Assembly: GCF_026914185.1 (NCBI RefSeq)
Contig: NC_070572.1
Span: forward strand, 2,604,001-2,668,000
Direction of reading: 5' to 3'
Source: Puccinia triticina
Lineage: Eukaryota > Basidiomycota > Pucciniomycetes > Pucciniales > Pucciniaceae
Length of the DNA: 64,000 nucleotides
Within the stretch, counting starts at the first letter, position 1. Every line of letters begins with the position of its first letter. Of this stretch, positions 11,396 to 22,604 are shown piece by piece. The translations under genes were made by a program, and so were the position numbers. The notes beneath the pieces were generated by a model. That model had not been told where the DNA came from. It worked only from the letters and a program-made list of their open reading frames with translations, and made no database searches.

Positions 11396-11804
11396 CTCAG
11401 CTTTTGAATATTCTTGGCCCAGCTGGTTTTAATCTTTTGGAAAGTATTGTACCAGCTGATCTCAGCTTTGGACCATTGTTGGCTGAGCTGATGCTCAGAT
11501 TTGGAATATTTTTGGTCCAGCTGACACTTGGATTTTTATCAGGCTTGGAATAGCCAATGCTCAGTTGTGGCCCAGGCTCAGCCAATGCTCACCTTTGGCC
11601 CAGGCTCAGTAAATGCCTACTGCTCAGCTTTTTATGAGCATCAGCTCTTCCTGGGAAAAATTTAGGATCAGCTGACTTTGCCACATTGAGTGCTCTGGTG
11701 CAGTCCTGCAAGCTCATGGAGCAGCTCTGGAGCAGAAACCAGAGCTGCATCATGTAACTTTCCACCAAGTGACTATATTTTTTTCCTGGTGAACTTGTTG
11801 GCGG

Positions 11805-12149
11805 TTCAGGTGTAAATAGTTTGGGCTTTTGGGTTGGGTTCGGGCATGTTCTCAAAGAAAATGACAAGACCCAAACCCAACCCAACTCAACTTGTAAAAT
11901 CATTGGGTTGGGTTCAGGCAGCCTATTTCCAATTGGGTCAGCCTGAAACCCAACCAAGATGCCTCCAACATTCAAGCTGGGGGTTTTTGGCGCCTAGTAG
12001 GTTGGGTCAACCCAAGACCCAAACCAAAATAATATGACTTTCGGTTGGGTTCAGGCAGCATATTTTAAAGTCTGCCCCAACCCATGCTAGATGTAGGGTT
12101 GGGTTTGGGCGCTGATTTGCAACCCAAACACAACCCGTTTACACCCTGA
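11805..12149. mobile_element. hAT MITE with perfect 8-bp TSD GTTGGCGG
   Basis: Starts TTCAGGTGTAAATAG and ends CCCGTTTACACCCTGA, flanked by GTTGGCGG at 11797-11804 and 12150-12157. The interior is rich in TTGGGTTGGGTTC and GACCCAAACCC, like the ends of the autonomous hAT at 13140-16002. No coding capacity. Confidence 0.85.
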
Positions 12150-12159
12150 GTTGGCGGGT

Positions 12160-12860
12160 ACCTGCTGGCCTGAGCGGGTACCCGCGGATCCCACTCCTTG
12201 AAACTCACCTTGGCGAATTGGCGACCAGAAGGAAGCCCTTCTGGTTGCAATAGGACATCTGCGACCAGGAGTTTTCCTTCTGGTCGCTGAGGTAACTTTG
12301 GCAACCAGGAGGTTTCCTTCTGGTCGCTGAGGTAACTTTGGCAACCAGGAGGTTTCCTTCTGGTCGCTGAGGTAACTTCGGCAACTAGGAGATTTTCTTC
12401 TGGTTGCCAAGGTTCCTTTGGCGAACAGAAGGTTGTCTCCTGGTTGCCAAGGTTCCTTTGGCGACCAGAAGGTTTAATTCTGGTTGCCAAGGTAACACAC
12501 CAAGGTAACCTCTGCAACCTGGAGGTTACCAGCTGTTTGCGTGCTGAGGTTATTTACCTCTTCAACCAGGATGATTTCATCTTGGTCTCCAAGGTTTTAT
12601 TACCTTTGTGACCAGGATAATCTCCTCCTGGTTGACAAGGATTTTCAACCTCTGCAAACTGGAGCATTTTTTTCCTTTTGGTTGCCAAGATAAAGCCCCC
12701 AAGACCAGAAGAAATCCCTCTTGGTCAATGAGGTTGTGTGTACTTGGCAACCAGGTGGGTTTTTCTGGCTGCCAAGGCTGTAAAACCTTGACAACCGGAA
12801 GGGATCAGGCCTTCCAGTTGAAGTGGTGGGTGGGTGTGGATTGAATTACCCGGGTACCCG
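12160..12860. repeat. GGTACC-bordered block with 40-bp hairpin minisatellite
   Basis: Bordered by GCGGGTACCTGC...GCGGGTACCCGC and CCCGGGTACCCGC. Inside, 40-bp units GGTAACTTTGGCAACCAGG / AGGTTTCCTTCTGGTCGCTGA repeat exactly at 12291 and 12331 and decay outward; each unit is a hairpin (CAACCAGGAGG..CCTTCTGGTCG). Reading frames through it are repeat products. Confidence 0.7.
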
Positions 12861-12884
12861 CTGGCTTTCTCCCAAATCTAGTTG

Positions 12885-13061
12885 GGTTGAAGGCTGACCC
12901 AATTAGAAAAGAGGCTGCCCAAAACCAACCCAGCAATTTTACAAGTTGGGTTGGGTTGGTTTTGGGTCCTGTCATTTTCTTTGAGATTGTGCCTGAACCC
13001 AACCCAAAACCTGACAGGTCTCGGGTTGGTTTTGGGTCGGCCCAAACCATTTACACCCTGA
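12885..13061. mobile_element. Second hAT MITE end, inverted relative to 11805-12149
   Basis: Rich in GGGTTGGTTTTGGGTC and ends GGCCCAAACCATTTACACCCTGA. It is followed by CCGCCAAC (13062-13069), the reverse complement of the other MITE's TSD, and by CAAGTGCACCAGG...AGTCACTTGATGG, the inverse of sequence before 11797. So 11700-12149 and 12885-13130 form a large inverted repeat around the hairpin array. Confidence 0.6.
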
Positions 13062-13139
13062 CCGCCAACAAGTGCACCAGGAAAAAATATAGTCACTTGA
13101 TGGCAAGTGACATGATGCAGCTCTGGTTTGTGCTCCGGT

Positions 13140-16002
13140 TCAGGATGCAAATGGGTCGGGTTGACCCGGAGGCGACCCAAGACCCGGCGGGTCTTGGGTT
13201 GGGTTTGGGTAGCCTGACAGCTGAAAAACCAATTTCCGACCCGACCCGGCGAGACCTGATTGTCAATCGGGTTCGGGTCTGGGCAGGCCAATTCCATTTC
13301 GGGTTGGCCCGATGACCCAACTATGACCTGATTAAGTCATCTGTAATTGCTGATTGGTGACTTAATTCCAAGATATCTGATATCCCCTCGACCCACAGTC
13401 ACACAATCACCCATCCTGCCCCAAGTCCCAACCATGCGACGGTCCAAGAGGAAACAACCGGCCGCGGTGAATTCCAGTTCGTCTGATGAAGAGTCTCCAA
13501 TCAAGGTTTCCCAATCCCAAGTCACCACCAAGGGTCAGTCACAGCCGCCAAGCACTCAAGAGGTTGCAAAAACCACCAAAAAGGATCCTGAACCATTGAG
13601 TGCGCAAGAATCTCAATCTACCAGTCGAAATTTGAAAAAACAAAAGACAACAAGCGACATTTGGGAGCACTTCACCAAAAAAGAATCCGGTAAGTCTCCT
13701 TGTTTTTGTGTCTGTGGGGGCCACTTTTGAAGCTTTCTGATAATTTTCTTTTTTTAACAGGTCAGGGTACCAAGGCACACTGTCATTACTGCCGAGACCA
13801 ACTCGAGGGTAAGAGCTCCAACGGCACCAAGCACCTATGGCGTCACCTTGAACGTTGCAGCTCCTACCTCACCTCCAGCAAGCAAACCATGTTGAAACTC
13901 TTGGCACCCACGGATGGATCAAAACCAACCAACTGGATATTCTCTCAGACGACCTCGCGCAAGCATCTTGTCAAGATGGTTATTGCTCACAAACAGCCAT
14001 TTGTCTTTGTCAAACAGCCGCTATTCCGCGCCGTTGTCGCATCACTACAACCAAAGTTCAAATTCTTTACTCAAACGACCCTCAAGACCGAAGTCATGGC
14101 TTTATACAACTCTATGAAAGAAAAGCTAGCTGTTGAGGTTTCCGGTGTAGATCAAGTTGCCTTAACAACTGATCTCTGGACCTCGTCTAACCAGTCACCT
14201 TATATGGTAATTTTGGCTCATTTTATTTTGTTGGACTGGACGCTGAAGACTCACATCATCTCCTTTAAGGAGCTTCTCACTCCTCACACTGGTTTTGCTA
14301 TTGCTGAAAAACTCGTCAACGTGATGAACAAATGGAAAATATTGGATAAGGTGGCATCTATCACCATTGATAATGCCGCAAGCAACGACTCTGCAATCAC
14401 TCACGTAATCTCGTCTATTTCAGCCCGGAGAATTCTTCCCCTTGAAATGAAAGGAATTTATTTCCATGTCCGATGTCTTGCGCATGTTATTAACTTGGTT
14501 GTGAAGGATGGCCTGAAGATCTTCTCGGAAGCTATCAACAAGATTTGGGACAGCGTTTGTTACACCAAGAGCACCCCTTTGCGTAAACAGTCCTTCAAGG
14601 AGGCAATCGATCTCGTTGGAATGGACCAGCAAGCTCTCCCATCGGTCGATGTTCCCACCCGCTGGAACTCCACTTTCCTCATGATCAATTTGGCCCTCCC
14701 GTATAAGGAAGCGTTTGATCAGCTCGCCATTCAAGACGCTAACTACACTCATTGTCCTACCTCAACCAAGTGGGAGGAGATTTCAACTATGAAGGATTTC
14801 TTGTCTGTTTTCCACTCGGGTACGTCATTTCTTCTTTGTGATCATTGAATTCCCACAGATCAATTAGCTGACATTTCATTCACTGCTTGTTTGATTTAGC
14901 TACTTTAAAACTTGGAATGACACAATACCCTACTGCACATCTTGCCTATAAAACAATGAAGAAGATTGACAAACAGCTCAAAGAATCCCAAGAAAATGGC
15001 TTGCCCAAAATAATCAAAATGATCCAGCCAATGCAAGAAAAATTTGACAAGTACTGGCTTCCAATGGAAGACTTCACGGCAATCAACCAGGTTTTCAATC
15101 CCCGTTGCAAGTTCCAGCGCATAGAATTTATTCTATCTGAAGAGGTTGGCGAAGATCAAGCTACACTCACCATCAACAGAATCAGAAAAACCCTTGCCCG
15201 CTGGTTCAATGACGTGATTGGCAACAAAAACAAGTCTTTCTCCAAAAGTCACTTGAGCCTCAATTGCAATGAAAACAACTTAACCATTCAAAACCACGCT
15301 ACTGCTGATGAAGATGATCAGTGCTTTGAGCAATACCTCAAGAGGAAGAAGGTGGCCCAATCGGTATCTACTACGGCTGAGCTTGACTTGTATCTCCAAG
15401 AGCCACCCATTCTCATTGAATCGGCTAATTTTTCGGTCCTCACCTGGTGGAGTGCCCATGCCAATCAATTCCCAACACTCGCCATACTTGCAAAATCTAT
15501 TCTAATGACTCCAATGACTTCGATTGCATCAGAATCAGCATTCTCCACAGGTGGAAGAGTCCTTGACAGTAATCAAACCCGAATGCAACCAAACACTCTT
15601 GAAGCACTTGCATGCGCGCAAAACTGGATCCGCGCTGAAGAGGGGATCATAATGAACAAAGATGATGACTTTGATAATGTATCTCTCATTGTTTCTGGCT
15701 CATCTGAGTATCTTTTCTTTGATTTTATCTTCATAGGCTCCCCTGTTGTATATACACGAATGCACCAGGACCAGATAGCTAGAAATTGGCACAATTTTAT
15801 TTCCTTTCTCATTCAACGGCTCAAAACGCTCAGGTCACCCCTGACCCGACCCTGACCCGACCCAACCCGCTGCATCCTTAATTGGGTTCGGGTTTGGGCA
15901 GCCTGTTTGAGATTTTGACCCAACCCGCCCCGACCCAACATTTACCTTGGGTTGGGTTTGGGCACTGTTTTCCGACCCGAACCCAGCCCGTTTACATCCT
16001 GA
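13140..16002 (+). mobile_element. Complete autonomous hAT transposon
   Basis: Ends TCAGGATGCAAATGGGTCGGG and CAGCCCGTTTACATCCTGA; flanks GCTCCGGT (13132-13139) and GCTCCAGT (16003-16010) form an 8-bp TSD with one mismatch. Length is 2,863 bp. Subterminal GACCCGACCC/GGGTCGGGTT motifs fill both ends. It carries one three-exon transposase gene without stops. It is inserted into the CAGCTCTGG..GCTGCTCCATGAGCT sequence that also flanks the MITE at 11805. Confidence 0.9.
13434..15855 (+). CDS. hAT transposase with BED zinc finger, 756 aa, intact
   Basis: Catalyses excision and insertion of the hAT element in the nucleus. Exons 13434-13689, 13761-14819 and 14900-15855 join to exactly 757 codons; introns are GTAAGT..ACAG and GTACGT..TTAG. 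A serine-rich basic N-terminus is followed by a BED finger: aromatic WEHF near residue 77, C93-x2-C96 and H110/H114/C118. The RNase-H-like core has TTDLWTSS (about residue 222), TIDNAASND (about 288), CLAHVINLVVKDGL and DVPTRWNST. The C-terminal dimerisation domain has SIASESAFSTGGRVLD (about 650). All typical hAT blocks are present and the element ends match, so activity, or mobilisation of the related MITEs, is plausible. The last 60 residues after RAEEG may not be conserved. Start chosen at the first ATG upstream of the finger. Confidence 0.9.
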
Positions 16003-17229
16003 GCTCCAGTGCTGCTCCAAGTATTCTACAGAGCTGCTCCATGAGCTAGGCATCCACATCCACACCCGCACCAGCTGGCAGGTAGCCACCACCAGTGGAT
16101 AGCCGGTACCCGCAACGGGTTTGCCGGGGACATCTCTAGTCAAGATCCAGGTCTCTGTAATTTGGCGGCAAGTGGGTCTCCTGGAATGCTTGAGCTTGAG
16201 CTGAACAGAATAATCAGTCTCACTATAAAGGATTCTGTATCACTGAGCAAAATGGCCTCTTTTTATATTCTTGATTTGAAATTTTTGGTGGTATCCCCAA
16301 GAGTGTGAAATAACATCCAATGTGCTTATTGAAATGCTTTGACAAGTTTCCAGATGTGTTGCTGGCATATAGCATTAAAGGCATGTTGCAGATGATTTTT
16401 CCGACTGCTTTCTTCCGCCAGGGGTTTGGTATCTCAATAGGGATTTATACCCCTTATTCTACAGCCAGTAAGAGAAGAGAGAATTATAAATTAGAGCTGA
16501 TAAAAACACCTAATTTAAGGACTCCATTTGAGTCCTTCACTGAGCGTTGTTGAGGGGGCACTAGAGACAAGGCAAAAGCCCAAGCACCTTCTAGTGTTGA
16601 GATGGTGAATCCTGTTTAGTAGTCCTTGTATGCTTGTATTTAGATATGCTTCTACCAAGTAGCTCATCACTACTGCCTACCGGCTCCTCACTCAGTTTCT
16701 TCTTCCTCACTGAATCTAATCCATATCTTTACTGCCAAGCCCCCTTTGTGAGTATTGGTAGCCCTCTCAGTTTCAGTCCCTGGTGTCCCTCAAAATTTAG
16801 TACCAACACGGGGGCTGTATTTCTGGTAACTAGTTGGGAGAGAGTGAGTATCTCTCTAGTAAGTATAACTAGAACAACTAAGAGAATGAGAAGAGCGGAA
16901 AGTAGCTTACCTAGTTGGGAGTAGGAAAGGAGCAGGAAAAGACTAAGTACTCTTTTAGCTTATGTACTACTGTGACAACTCTTGTGAAAGGTTCTTGTAA
17001 GACTCCAGGGATGTGGGCTTACACCAAACCCTAACTGAATAATATGGTACAAGAGCCTCACCGTATATTTTTCTGACACATGCTTCTAATAAGGGAGTTC
17101 CACTTGCGGTCCAAATTTTCAGAAAATTTAATTTAAAATTGCTGAATGGGGTTGAGATGAGTTCTATGTTGTCAAAATCTAGATTTGGTGGAATGGTCAT
17201 CTTGCATTCACTTTCTGTCTGAAAGACTA
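16003..17229. other. Element flank and possible LTR relic; no host gene seen
   Basis: 16003-16140 is the rest of the sequence interrupted by the hAT, ending in a GGTACC-type terminus (GACATCTC then TA). From 16549 (TGTTGAGGGGGCACTAG) to about 16985 (TACTGTGACAAC) the composition and CAGTTTCAGTCCCTGG motif resemble the solo LTR at 31918 and a patch near 9540, but no TSD or matching LTR was found. The remainder shows no gene. Confidence 0.35.
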
Positions 17230-17522
17230 GAGATGGCACTTATGTACCAGTTTGCAGGTACCTGGAAAAACCACTCAGCACCCGCCGGCAGGTGCAGGTG
17301 TTCAATTTTAGGGCAGGAAAAAACCGGGTACCCATCCTGGTGGACCAGATGGATTGGAGCCTTGGAGGGATCTCCTTGGCTGGAAAGATTCCTCCGGTCA
17401 GAGAGGTGTACACCCCTCCTTAGAGGAATTTCTCCAGTTGAAGAGGTATGTGCACCTCTTTGATTGGAGGGCTGGGAGGAATCCCCGGGCCAGAAAGTAT
17501 ATTTATGAATGGGAGGATTCCT

Positions 17523-17774
17523 CTACTCAATGGCTGGGAGGATTACCTCCCAGTCATCAATATACTTGGTGGCTGGGAGGATTACCTCCCAGTCATCAAT
17601 ATACTTGGTGGCTGGGAGGATTACCTCCCAGTCATCAATATACTTGGTGGCTGGGAGGATTACCTCCCAGTCATCAATATACTTGGTGGCTGGGAGGATT
17701 ACCTCCCAGTCATCAATATACTTGGTGGCTGGGAGGATTACCTCCCAGTCATCAATATACTTGGTGGCTGGGAG
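17523..17774. repeat. 39-bp tandem array, about six copies
   Basis: Units of 39 bp: GGCTGGGAGGATTACCTCCC followed by AGTCATCAATATACTTGGT. Copies are almost identical and resume at 18407-18447 after the nested insertion. Each unit holds the perfect hairpin GGGAGGattaCCTCCC. Because 39 is divisible by three, several frames stay open on both strands; these are not genes. Confidence 0.9.
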
Positions 17775-18406
17775 CAACATCGCAAGAGCTACGCTACGCA
17801 AAGCGGTAAGCGTAGCAAAAGCGTAGTGATTTGGGTCCCACTTCGCTGCACTTTTAGTAGCGGGCTGAGCGCTACGCTTTTCGCTTTTTTTTTCAAGCAG
17901 AAGAGATCCGCAAAAATAGCGAGCTATTTTCAGCGGTGAATAGCAGAATTCCGCTACGCTTATTGCTATAGTAGCGGAAAAAACGCTGCTCTAGCAATTT
18001 TGCTGCGCTACTGTAGCAACATTCCAATATCAATCCCCAGCATCATAATTGATGGAGGATTGATGATTAATTTTCATCTAAGGCAGTTTCCACAGAAAGG
18101 CGGACTGGCCCGCTACGCTTTTTCAAGAAAAGCTGCCCCATTTGCTACACTTTTGGCGCTACAAGGCGCTAATAGCGCCAAAAAGCGCCAATTTCGCCGC
18201 TACGCTCAGCTTTAGCAAAAGCGGAAAAAGATTTGCTGCGCTACGCGCTAATCATATTTAAAGTGGTGGTACTGGCGCTTCGCTACCGCTTTAAGTAGCG
18301 GCCTTCCGCTCGCGCTATTGCTAATTGTCATTTGAAAAAGCGGTACCCCCGCTTCGCTACACAAAAGTGCCGCTTTTTGTAGCAAAGCGTAGCTCTTACG
18401 GTGTTG
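17775..18406. mobile_element. Element with 7-bp TSD CTGGGAG, GCTACGC-rich
   Basis: Starts CAACATCGCAAGAGCTACGC and ends GCGTAGCTCTTACGGTGTTG; CTGGGAG flanks it at 17768-17774 and 18407-18413. Since the target is a known tandem unit, the empty site is visible and confirms exactly 7 bp. The interior is packed with GCTACGC, AGCGG and TAGCG motifs on both strands; no coding capacity. Confidence 0.9.
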
Positions 18407-18761
18407 CTGGGAGGATTACCTCCCAGTCATCAATATACTTGGTGGCTGCAAGGATCCCCTCCCGGTCATTGATCTACTGGGAGGATCCCCTGCTCATTGA
18501 TGAGCTTGCTGACTTTGGGAATCCCTCCTGGTCAGCAATTGTATGTATTGCTGACAGGGATGGATTTCTCAATCAGAGCGGGTACCTGCCTCTTGGCACC
18601 TGGGTACTTGTCACTGCAGGTGTGGGCACGGGTGCAGGTGTCAAGAATTTGCAAATTTTCAGGCAGGTACCCGTGTGCAAGAGGCAATCTGTATGAAAGA
18701 CATGTTCCTCAGCTAACCCAAAGCATTTAGAAAACAAGCATCCCCAGTAGATATAAAAATA

Positions 18762-20180
18762 CGGACTTACTTCGCGCACTGCGAGAAACTCTTCGCGCAC
18801 TGTGGGGGTCGTCGTCTCGACGTCCCGCTCCCAGTGCGCGCTTTCGCCACGGCTCTTCGCGCACTGTGCATTCCCCCCAAAAAACGGCTTGCATTTCTTG
18901 AGATATTTTTTGATGAATCAATAGAATGACTTTTTATGATCCCCCTAAAAAATAATCAAGTCATTTAGGGGTCTCCTTGAGCCTAGAGAAAATTGACATG
19001 AAAAAATCATATTTTAACGCGGCAGGGACCTGTAATACCGCTTCCTGTGCCCCAGTAGCCCCAAAAATTTCACAGTATCATGGTACATGTGCAAATTCAT
19101 GACCTGATAATTTTCAGATTTTTCACCAGCTTTCCTTTAGCCCAAATAGGTATTGCGTTTATTATTTTGCGTATATGTATAACTTTTTTGTTACACACAA
19201 CAAAGGTACAAAATTTTGAGTGCACAGAGAAATATGCTTCAAATTACTTCCTTGAAATTCCTAGCAATAGTGTGTCATTATAAAATGAGATATAAGGGGT
19301 GCGCAGCAGGCTTAGTAGGAAAATTACTGCTAAATGTATAGCTTTTTTGTTACACACCCAAACAGTCCCAAAATTTCAGAAATGTTTTCATTGTGGATAT
19401 TCTCCGCGCCATAAATTTCTTGGCAATATTGTGTCATGATAACATGAGATATCAGGGGTGCGCGGCGGGCTTAGTAGGAAAATGGCGGCTACATGTATAG
19501 ATTTTTTGTTACACGCTGAAACAGTCTGAAATTTTCAGGAATGTTTCAATTTTGCATATTATCCCCGCCATAAAGCTCTTAGCAATAGTGTGTCATTAAA
19601 ACATGAGATAAGTTAGCAGTCATTTTCCAACTAAGCCCGCCGCACTACATCTCATGTTATCATGACACACTATTGCCAAGAAATTTATGGCGCGGAGGAT
19701 ATCCACAATGAAAACATTTCTGAAATTTTGGGACTGTTTGGGTGTCTAACAAAAAAGCTATACAGTTAGCAGTAATTTTCCTACTAAGCCTGCCGCGCAC
19801 CCCTTATATCTCTGGGAAAAAATTCTGAAAATTATCAGGTCATAAATTTGCACATGTGCCATGATACTGTGAAATGTTTGGGGCTACTGGGGCACAGGAA
19901 GCGATATTACAGGTCCCTGCCGCGTTAAAATATGATTTTTTCATGTCAATTTTCTCTAGGCTCAAGGAGACCCCCAAATGACTTGATTATTTTTTAGGGG
20001 GATCATAAAAAGTCATTCTATTGATTCATCAAAAAATATCTCAAGAAATGCAAGCCGTTTTTTTGGCGGAAAATGCAGTGCGCAAAGAGCCGTGGCAGAA
20101 GCGCGCACTGGGGGCTGGACGTTGAGACGACGACTCCCACAGTGCGCGAAGAGTTTTCTGCAGTGCGCGAAGTAAGTCCG
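18762..20180. mobile_element. 1.4-kb palindromic element with 8-bp TSD TAAAAATA
   Basis: Ends CGGACTTACTTCGCGCACTGC and its inverse; TAAAAATA at 18754-18761 and 20181-20188. The right half is close to the full inverse of the left (for example CCTGTAATACCGCTTCCTGTG near 19030 and its complement near 19900). The centre holds direct repeats around TGTCATNATAACATGAGATA and GGGGTGCGCGGCGGGCTTAGTAGGAAAAT. A related internal repeat occurs at 32930-33260. No transposase. Confidence 0.85.
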
Positions 20181-20188
20181 TAAAAATA

Positions 20189-20457
20189 TGTAAGTTTATT
20201 CAAGACACATTTTTTATTGAATGGGTAGTTTAGTCAGATTATCTTGTAGTGATACTCACACTTCCTCTGAAGCACATGTTCTATTGTAACCTAAGTTGTC
20301 CAGTTAAATATTGTTTTCTGTTTCACTTGTCTCAATTCTTTAACTCCTCACCTTTTGTTCATCATACTCACTGTGCTTGTCTGACTCTCTGATCTAGGTC
20401 TGTTTCTCGCTTCTCACTGTCCTGTAGTCTCCTCTATTATCTCTGTCCATCTTTTAG
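20189..20457. other. No feature recognised
   Basis: Pyrimidine-rich, AT-rich sequence between the palindromic element and the tandem unit that follows; no gene or repeat structure that I can support. Confidence 0.4.
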
Positions 20458-21700
20458 GTCTGTCATGTGTCCCTTAGTCCGCCGCTTGTAGTAGCTTGTG
20501 TCCTAATGTGCCCACTCCCATCAAAGGTGTGCACAAGTAATCAACTCCTCAACTTTTGTTCATCCAACTCACTGTGCTTGTCCGACTCTCTAATCTATGT
20601 CTGTTGTGTGTCCCTTAGAGCATCTCCACCCGGGGATTTAAACCGGCTTGCTATCCCGTGTTTACCAACCCAAACCCACAAAACACCACCCACCCGGGGT
20701 GGCAAATAAGTTTCAATTTTGCCTCCCAAGGTAAAAATCAACATTGGGTTGCTAAATCTGGCGACATGCTAGCAACTCGTCCCAGCTCATCCTCCCTCCA
20801 AACTCACCAACTTGAATAATACAACAATCCTAGAACAGCTACAACCCGCCATCAAAAAAGTCATCAAGAGCAATGCAAGCTATTGATGACTGGCTTTCTG
20901 TTCATCAAGAGCATCAAAAGCTACCAATGACTGTTTACATATACAAACCATCAAGAACATCAATGACCAGCTATACCAGTCATCAAGAGCTCTCTCAATG
21001 ACTGGCTCACCAGTCATTGAGATGGCCATCAAGAGCTCTCTTGATGACTGGCTGTACCGGTCATCAATAGCTCTCTCAATGACTGGCTGTACCGGTCATC
21101 AAGAGCTCTCTTGATGAATGGCTGTACCAGTCATCAAGAGCTCTCTCAATGACTGGCTTTACCGGTCATCAAGAGCTCTCTCAATGACTGGCTATACCGG
21201 TCATCAAGAGCTCTCTGAATGACTGGCTGCAGTCATGTACCAATCATTGAGAGCTCTTGATGACTGGCTATGTTGGTCTAAGGGAGGTTTTCAAGCTATC
21301 AATGACCGGCTACACCGGCCATCAAGAGCTTTATTCATACGCTAGTGTGATATGTGAGTCATCAATGACTGGCTGTATGGTCATGGAGCGCTGTAGCTCC
21401 CTTTGATGACTTGGTTGTTGGGGGGTGCTTCTGGTGCGTATGTTTATTATAGCACACACGGGTGGGTGCCAGAGTCTTGTAGGTTGCTATACGCAAAAGT
21501 TGAGTTGCCATCCCGGGGTTTTAGCAACCCGGTTCTACCTCCCTGGGTGGAGATGCTCTTAGTCTGCCGCTTGTAGTAGCTTGTGTCCTAACGTGCCCAC
21601 TCCCATCAAAGGTCTGTTGTGTGTCCCTTAGTCCGCCGCTTGTAGCCGTAGGAGATTGTGTCCTAAGGTGCCCACTCCCATCAAAGACTGTTCTGTTCAG
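20458..21700. repeat. Direct repeat of a 70-90-bp unit (GTCTGTTGTGTGTCCCTTAGTC)
   Basis: Units reading TGTGTCCCTTAGTCYGCCGC, CTTGTAGTAGCTTGTGTCC and GTGCCCACTCCCATCAAAG occur at 20458-20530, 20597-20617 continuing at 21559-21612, and 21613-21690. The middle unit is split by the PIF-like element. Confidence 0.75.
20618..21558. mobile_element. PIF/Harbinger-like MITE, TSD TTA
   Basis: Starts GAGCATCTCCACCCGGGG and ends CCCTGGGTGGAGATGCTC; TTA on both sides (20615-20617, 21559-21561). GAGCATCTCCA ends with a TTA duplication fit PIF/Harbinger. The interior (20870-21400) is a minisatellite around ACCGGTCATCAAGAGCTCTCTCAATGACTGGCT, read as two inverted halves per unit. No transposase. Confidence 0.85.
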
Positions 21701-21739
21701 TCTTATAGTTTTGCCAAAATTAAAAAAAAATAAGATCAA

Positions 21740-22200
21740 GGGTTCCCCCTTACAATGGGGGGTTTCAATGAATTCCTTCCTGCAAAGCCAATTTCTTTCA
21801 CAAGGAGTGGATGCAGAAAGAGCCTTCCTGAATCAGGAAACACCCCACATTCCTGAAGGGTTGGCCTCAATGCACCTGAAAACTTCACTTAATGGGGTTA
21901 AGTACAAATGCACCCCACACAAGCTGGGGTACTTCCGGTTGCACCCCAAGTCACCTGGAGTGAAAGCAACAATCCCCCATTGATATTGGGGTGCGGGGTA
22001 GGATACCCCAAAGCAACCAAAATGTATGGAGTGCACAGCGGCGGCACCCCAACAACCTGGGGTACATATGCCCTGCACCCCAGTCTCTGTAAAAAAAGTA
22101 CAGCCTGTGAAAGAGGTGTTGCCATTGGCACCCCAGATATGTTGGGGTTGTCACATGGTGTTGATTTCTTACAGTCATGTGATGACAATATGCATACAAA
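21740..22200. repeat. CACCCC/GGGGT short inverted repeats
   Basis: Many pairs of CACCCC...GGGGTA about 15-30 bp apart (for example CACCCCACACAAGCTGGGGTA), the same theme as the ends of the element at 48182-49348. Probably a related, undelimited element; no gene. Confidence 0.5.
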
Positions 22201-22600
22201 ATGAGATACACTGAATAACAAATTCTGGGGATCATCCATTCTTTATCAGTCAAAAAAGAGCAACAATTCTAAAATGGTACATAAAAAATGATCACTCAAA
22301 AGTGTTATGATTTTATGATTTTATGATTTGAAAAAAATATGATTTCAACTTTGAACACCCTAAATGTTGCTCTAACTTGAGTGTTTGGGTGTACATATTT
22401 TTTTCACCTCAGAATTTGGTGATTTTATGGTGTTATGATCTTATGCAAGTCAACTTTGAACGGCCTACAAGCAGGAAGATTCTCCATGGTCTTCAGCATC
22501 TTTTGTTCCCCCAACAGCTGATCACCCCATGCGAATTGGAGCAGCTACACAACACCAAAAAGCTGCATTTTCGAAATTCTCTCTGGCCACGAGGGCGACA
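22201..22600. other. AT-rich sequence without recognised gene
   Basis: Includes repeated TTTTATGATTTTATGATT and two stretches about 120 bp apart sharing CAACTTTGAAC. Nothing further can be supported. Confidence 0.35.
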
Positions 22601-22604
22601 TTGC

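Larger units (their letters stand above)
9160..11640. repeat. Degenerate minisatellite CTCAGCTTTGGACCAGCCTTGG, interrupted
   Basis: Imperfect tandem units around CTCAGCTTTGG, GGCTCAGCTGATGCTCAG and GGACCAGCCTTGG fill 9160-9945 and resume at 11396-11640. The interruption is the foldback element 9946-11395, which duplicated CTCAG. Some reading frames stay open only because of the repeat. Confidence 0.75.
17230..18691. mobile_element. TA-flanked GGTACC-type element with 39-bp hairpin array
   Basis: Starts GAGATGGCACTTATGTACC after TA (17228-17229). Ends CCCGTGTGCAAGAGGCAATCTG before TA, a decayed inverse of the start. Subterminal GGTACC clusters lie at both sides. It contains the 39-bp array and is interrupted by the element 17775-18406. 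TA duplication suggests Tc1/mariner or a group using TA. Confidence 0.6.

Noticed and set aside
16549..16985. Solo LTR starting TGTTGAGGGGG
   Set aside because: No TSD, no clean terminal CA and no second copy in the window; kept only as a possible relic.
17523..17774. Regular repeats resembling a CRISPR array
   Set aside because: Contiguous 39-bp tandem copies without distinct spacers, in a fungal genome with introns; no cas genes.
17354..17939. Three plus frames and one minus frame with repeated GGWEDYLPVINIL-like units
   Set aside because: They only translate the 39-bp array, whose length is a multiple of three; the array is a minisatellite inside a transposon.
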